In this document: positions 61,629 through 64,000 of the stretch, one piece after another
Layout of the letters: each line of letters begins with the position of its first letter
Numbering within the stretch: position 1 is the stretch's first letter
Source of the DNA: Rusavskia elegans
Taxonomy: Eukaryota > Ascomycota > Lecanoromycetes > Teloschistales > Teloschistaceae
Length of the DNA stretch: 64,000 nt
Assembly: GCA_011316305.1 (NCBI GenBank)
Contig: SAUG01000055.1
Span: 186,001 to 250,000 of the forward strand
Reading direction: 5' to 3'
The notes under the pieces: generated by a model
The model's database searches: none
Told to the model about the DNA's origin: nothing
Seen by the model: only the letters and a program-made list of their open reading frames with translations
Position numbers and translations under genes: made by a program

Positions 61629-61843
61629 AAGACAAAAACTTCCATCTTGATGTGAACGGGCCGGCGGTGATGTTTCTCGTTCAAAACAATCCGTCATGAT
61701 GCTGTACACCATCCAGTCCTGTCCAATGTCGTGGACTGTGAAAGTCAAACAGCATAACCCAGACCTCATCACTACATCCCTACTCACCGACGAGCTTCAA
61801 ATCGAACAGCAGCACCAAATCGCTAGGGATTGCTATTCATCAT

Positions 61844-63728
61844 CTAGCAACTTCCCTCAAACCGAGCATGCAGCTTTTCCAAAGGTTGCACAACCTCCGA
61901 GTATACAGCTCGCCTCAATTCCTCGTCTTCCAGGTCCTGACTCGCCGCACCAAACGCGCAGTATATACAACGCCTCGTTGGATTATGTAAATCCAGACCG
62001 GCTTCCTCCATGGCTTGCTCTTGCCATTTTTGCGCCGCATTGAAGGCCGTGTATTCGTTGTCATTACCATCCTGGTCCTGGTATTGTTTGTAGAATGGCT
62101 GTGCTTCGATCCGCTCGTTGAACCACAACTCCAGGATAAGGATACCTAAGGATAGCAAAGAAGTATTGCTCCCCCGAGAGGTAGTCTTGGTGGTGACAGC
62201 TGATTCTGCATCGGTCGCGCTGATCTGACGTACGAGAAACGGCTGCTCCGTGTAGATGGTGTCTTTCTGATCTTGGACGAAGTAGACATCTTTCTTGCCC
62301 CAACTCTCGTGAAGCCATGGACCTGTATGGAGTTGCAACATCGAATGCGCCAATGTTACGGCTATTGCCAATCTGCTTCGCCGGGGGAGTATCGCTTGTC
62401 CGACAGCCGAGCTCTTCTTACCGAGAACACCTTCAAGGGTGATGATGTTCTGGATGTCGGCGAGCTTATCTTGCGGCGGCCCTGCGAGTGACAAGATGTA
62501 TCGCCGGTGGTGAGCGTCCCTGAAATATCCTAGGGATGACTGCGATGACGAGCGAGATCGTAGCGTAGAACAAAGGTCGTTGATTTCTGATGCCCCGTCA
62601 CAAATGGAAACCGTCGTGGGCTCCGTCATACTCGTCACGGGCTCCGTTATACTCGTCACGAACGATCCCCTGCGATCTCTAGTACCGGACGAAGTGGTTC
62701 CCAGCGAAGGAGCGTTGCTCGAGTGTTGACTTGTGCTGTCGGCCAATGATCGTGGGTCGCCTTTGATAGACGGTAAAGACTCTCTGCGCTCATCCTTTGG
62801 TTCGATGTCCATGAGTTCGATCTTGGCTGCGCACCAATCTGAGGAAGAGCACGTGGTAGCTGTATCTGACATTCGTTCCCCCACATGAGCAAAGTGTACG
62901 TTGAATTTGACAGATGTAGGGTCCTCGATCTCATGGCCACCGTCCTCGTCAGGTCTAACCCTTTTCTCGAGAAGCAGCTTGGCTGTATGCGTAGGCGAAT
63001 CATCACACCGCCAGGCGTGTGTTAACGCAGCATGGAGATTGTGAGCGTGATCGCGGATCTGATGGAAATATCTCGTGATGGGAGACCTTCGTTTCTTGCG
63101 CATTGGTTCTAGTCTCTCGCTGTTGCCAAGGAGTGTTTGTATCTCGTTGTTGTGCCTCTCGAGCTGACTCATAAGCTTGTCCCGTCTTTTCCGGCTCAGA
63201 GTATACATGATGCGTTTCAGTTCGTACTCCAGCTTGAGCCTTCCGCTGCTAGAAGCATGCTCGATCCAGAGAGGCTATATATGAGTGTCAGCAGTCGAGC
63301 CAATACATACCAGTCGACGTGGATATACAAACACGATCCTCAACAATCTTGAGTTTGTGCTTCAATTTGTGAAGGGTCTCCTCAATATAGGAAAAAGTGG
63401 TAGTGTAGGACTCATATTCGTATTTGCCTGGCAAACGCTGTCGCAGCCTTGCGTTGAGTGTCTCATCCGCCCATGCTTTCCCACCTGGATGGTCAAGCAA
63501 GATGGACATCTCGTATTCCGATGCAACGATAGGCCCGAGTAACTCTTCGATGTTTTGGCGGAAGAAAATCCTTTGCCTTATCACGGCGTTCAAGAACGCC
63601 GCAAATTCGCCTTTGAATCTTATCCATTCTCTGATGACCTGGAAGCCATTCTCGTAGTGTTCGAGTGCGCTGATTACCAATGGGAAAGCAGCAAGGATGA
63701 GTCCAGCTGTCTCGATGCCTGTTACCAT
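61844..63728 (-). CDS. DUF7580-family protein, 608 aa, two exons
   Basis: Exons are 63333-63728 and 61844-63274. The 58-bp intron starts GTTTGT and ends ATATAG; this donor rather than the later GTATGT keeps the frame (..VEDR then PLWIEH..). The start MVTGIETAGLILAAFPLVIS, with a hydrophobic N-terminal helix, is the usual beginning of the family; an upstream in-frame ATG at 63758 would add ten residues and is less likely. The middle (about residues 230-370) is Ser/Thr-rich and low in complexity. The C-terminal part has LAIAVTLAHSMLQLHTGPWL followed by W..KDVYFV and LLSLGILILELWFNERIE, features shared with DUF7580 and distantly reminiscent of a degraded kinase fold. Function is unknown; family members are numerous in filamentous fungi and often sit in variable regions. 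Confidence 0.85.
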
Positions 63729-64000
63729 ATCGCACAGGGGTAGGCTGAACGTCAGCAACGTTCCATATCGATCTCAGGGATTGTTGGAAAGTCGAGCGTC
63801 ACTCTCGGTTCAGTATATGCTGGTGATCAAAGAAAGAGTGGTATGCTTTCTCCGGTCTATGGCCCCTGTCGAAGATAACTTTTGGGAGACGAGAAGAAGG
63901 CTTGACAGGCCCACTTTGACCACCGATGCGATCCGGCCTCGCACCAATTGCCTCGAACCTGGGGGCGCAAGGCTGGATCTGCCATTGGTTGTGATCGCCC
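63729..64000. other. Upstream region of the DUF7580 gene
   Basis: No gene supported up to the right edge. Confidence 0.5.

Noticed and set aside
61527..62043. Genes in the MITE region and over the 3' end of the DUF7580 gene
   Set aside because: These frames overlap the MITE terminal repeat or are antisense to a well-supported exon.

Overview
The window looks like nuclear DNA of a filamentous ascomycete (Pezizomycotina). The evidence is short GT..AG introns of about 48-131 bp, fungus-specific protein families (a fungal amidase, a PigL_N/Helo-like protein, a DUF7580 protein), and a repeat block carrying the mark of repeat-induced point mutation (RIP). In that block CpA/TpG is nearly absent, TpA is in excess, and paralogous copies differ almost only by C/T and G/A transitions. 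The genus cannot be told from the sequence.

Region 1 (about 1-51,730) is an AT-rich block of mutated, nested transposable elements with no intact gene. Four groups could be resolved from their termini and target-site duplications (TSDs). (a) DNA elements with TAGACTGG..CCAGTCTA ends and 8-bp TSDs, hAT-like, come in size classes of about 0.15, 0.34-0.55, 0.91 and 2.45 kb. (b) A minus-strand Ty3/Gypsy retrotransposon runs from 38,052 down to 17,378. It is spread over 20.7 kb by later insertions but is about 7.0 kb when they are removed; a solo LTR of the same family at 5508-5722 has escaped RIP. (c) A gag-only-looking LTR family with 411-bp LTRs and about 3.3 kb net length has two full copies and one chimeric solo LTR. 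(d) An unclassified family of about 0.9-1.1 kb ('family C') carries a small conserved ORF, has TSDs of 9-16 bp, and its truncated copies all keep the same end. There is also a 430-bp tRNA-derived SINE-like insertion with a perfect 14-bp TSD. Insertions are nested up to four deep. Stretches between them are older RIP-degraded sequence that could not be classified.

Region 2 (about 51,730-64,000) is of balanced composition and gene-bearing, and the change is abrupt. It holds a frameshifted remnant of a single-pass membrane protein (51,938-52,449), a two-exon PigL_N/Helo-like protein (54,465-55,682, plus strand), a 12-exon amidase (58,362-60,809, minus strand) and a two-exon DUF7580 protein (61,844-63,728, minus strand). 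Between genes lie an internally deleted, un-RIPed copy of family C, a 346-bp MITE with 44-bp terminal inverted repeats and a 9-bp TSD, and a duplicated pyrimidine-rich segment of about 130 bp. PigL_N and DUF7580 proteins belong to large fungal families often linked with NLR/STAND-type signalling, whereas the amidase is metabolic. Nothing in the layout shows the three genes acting together.
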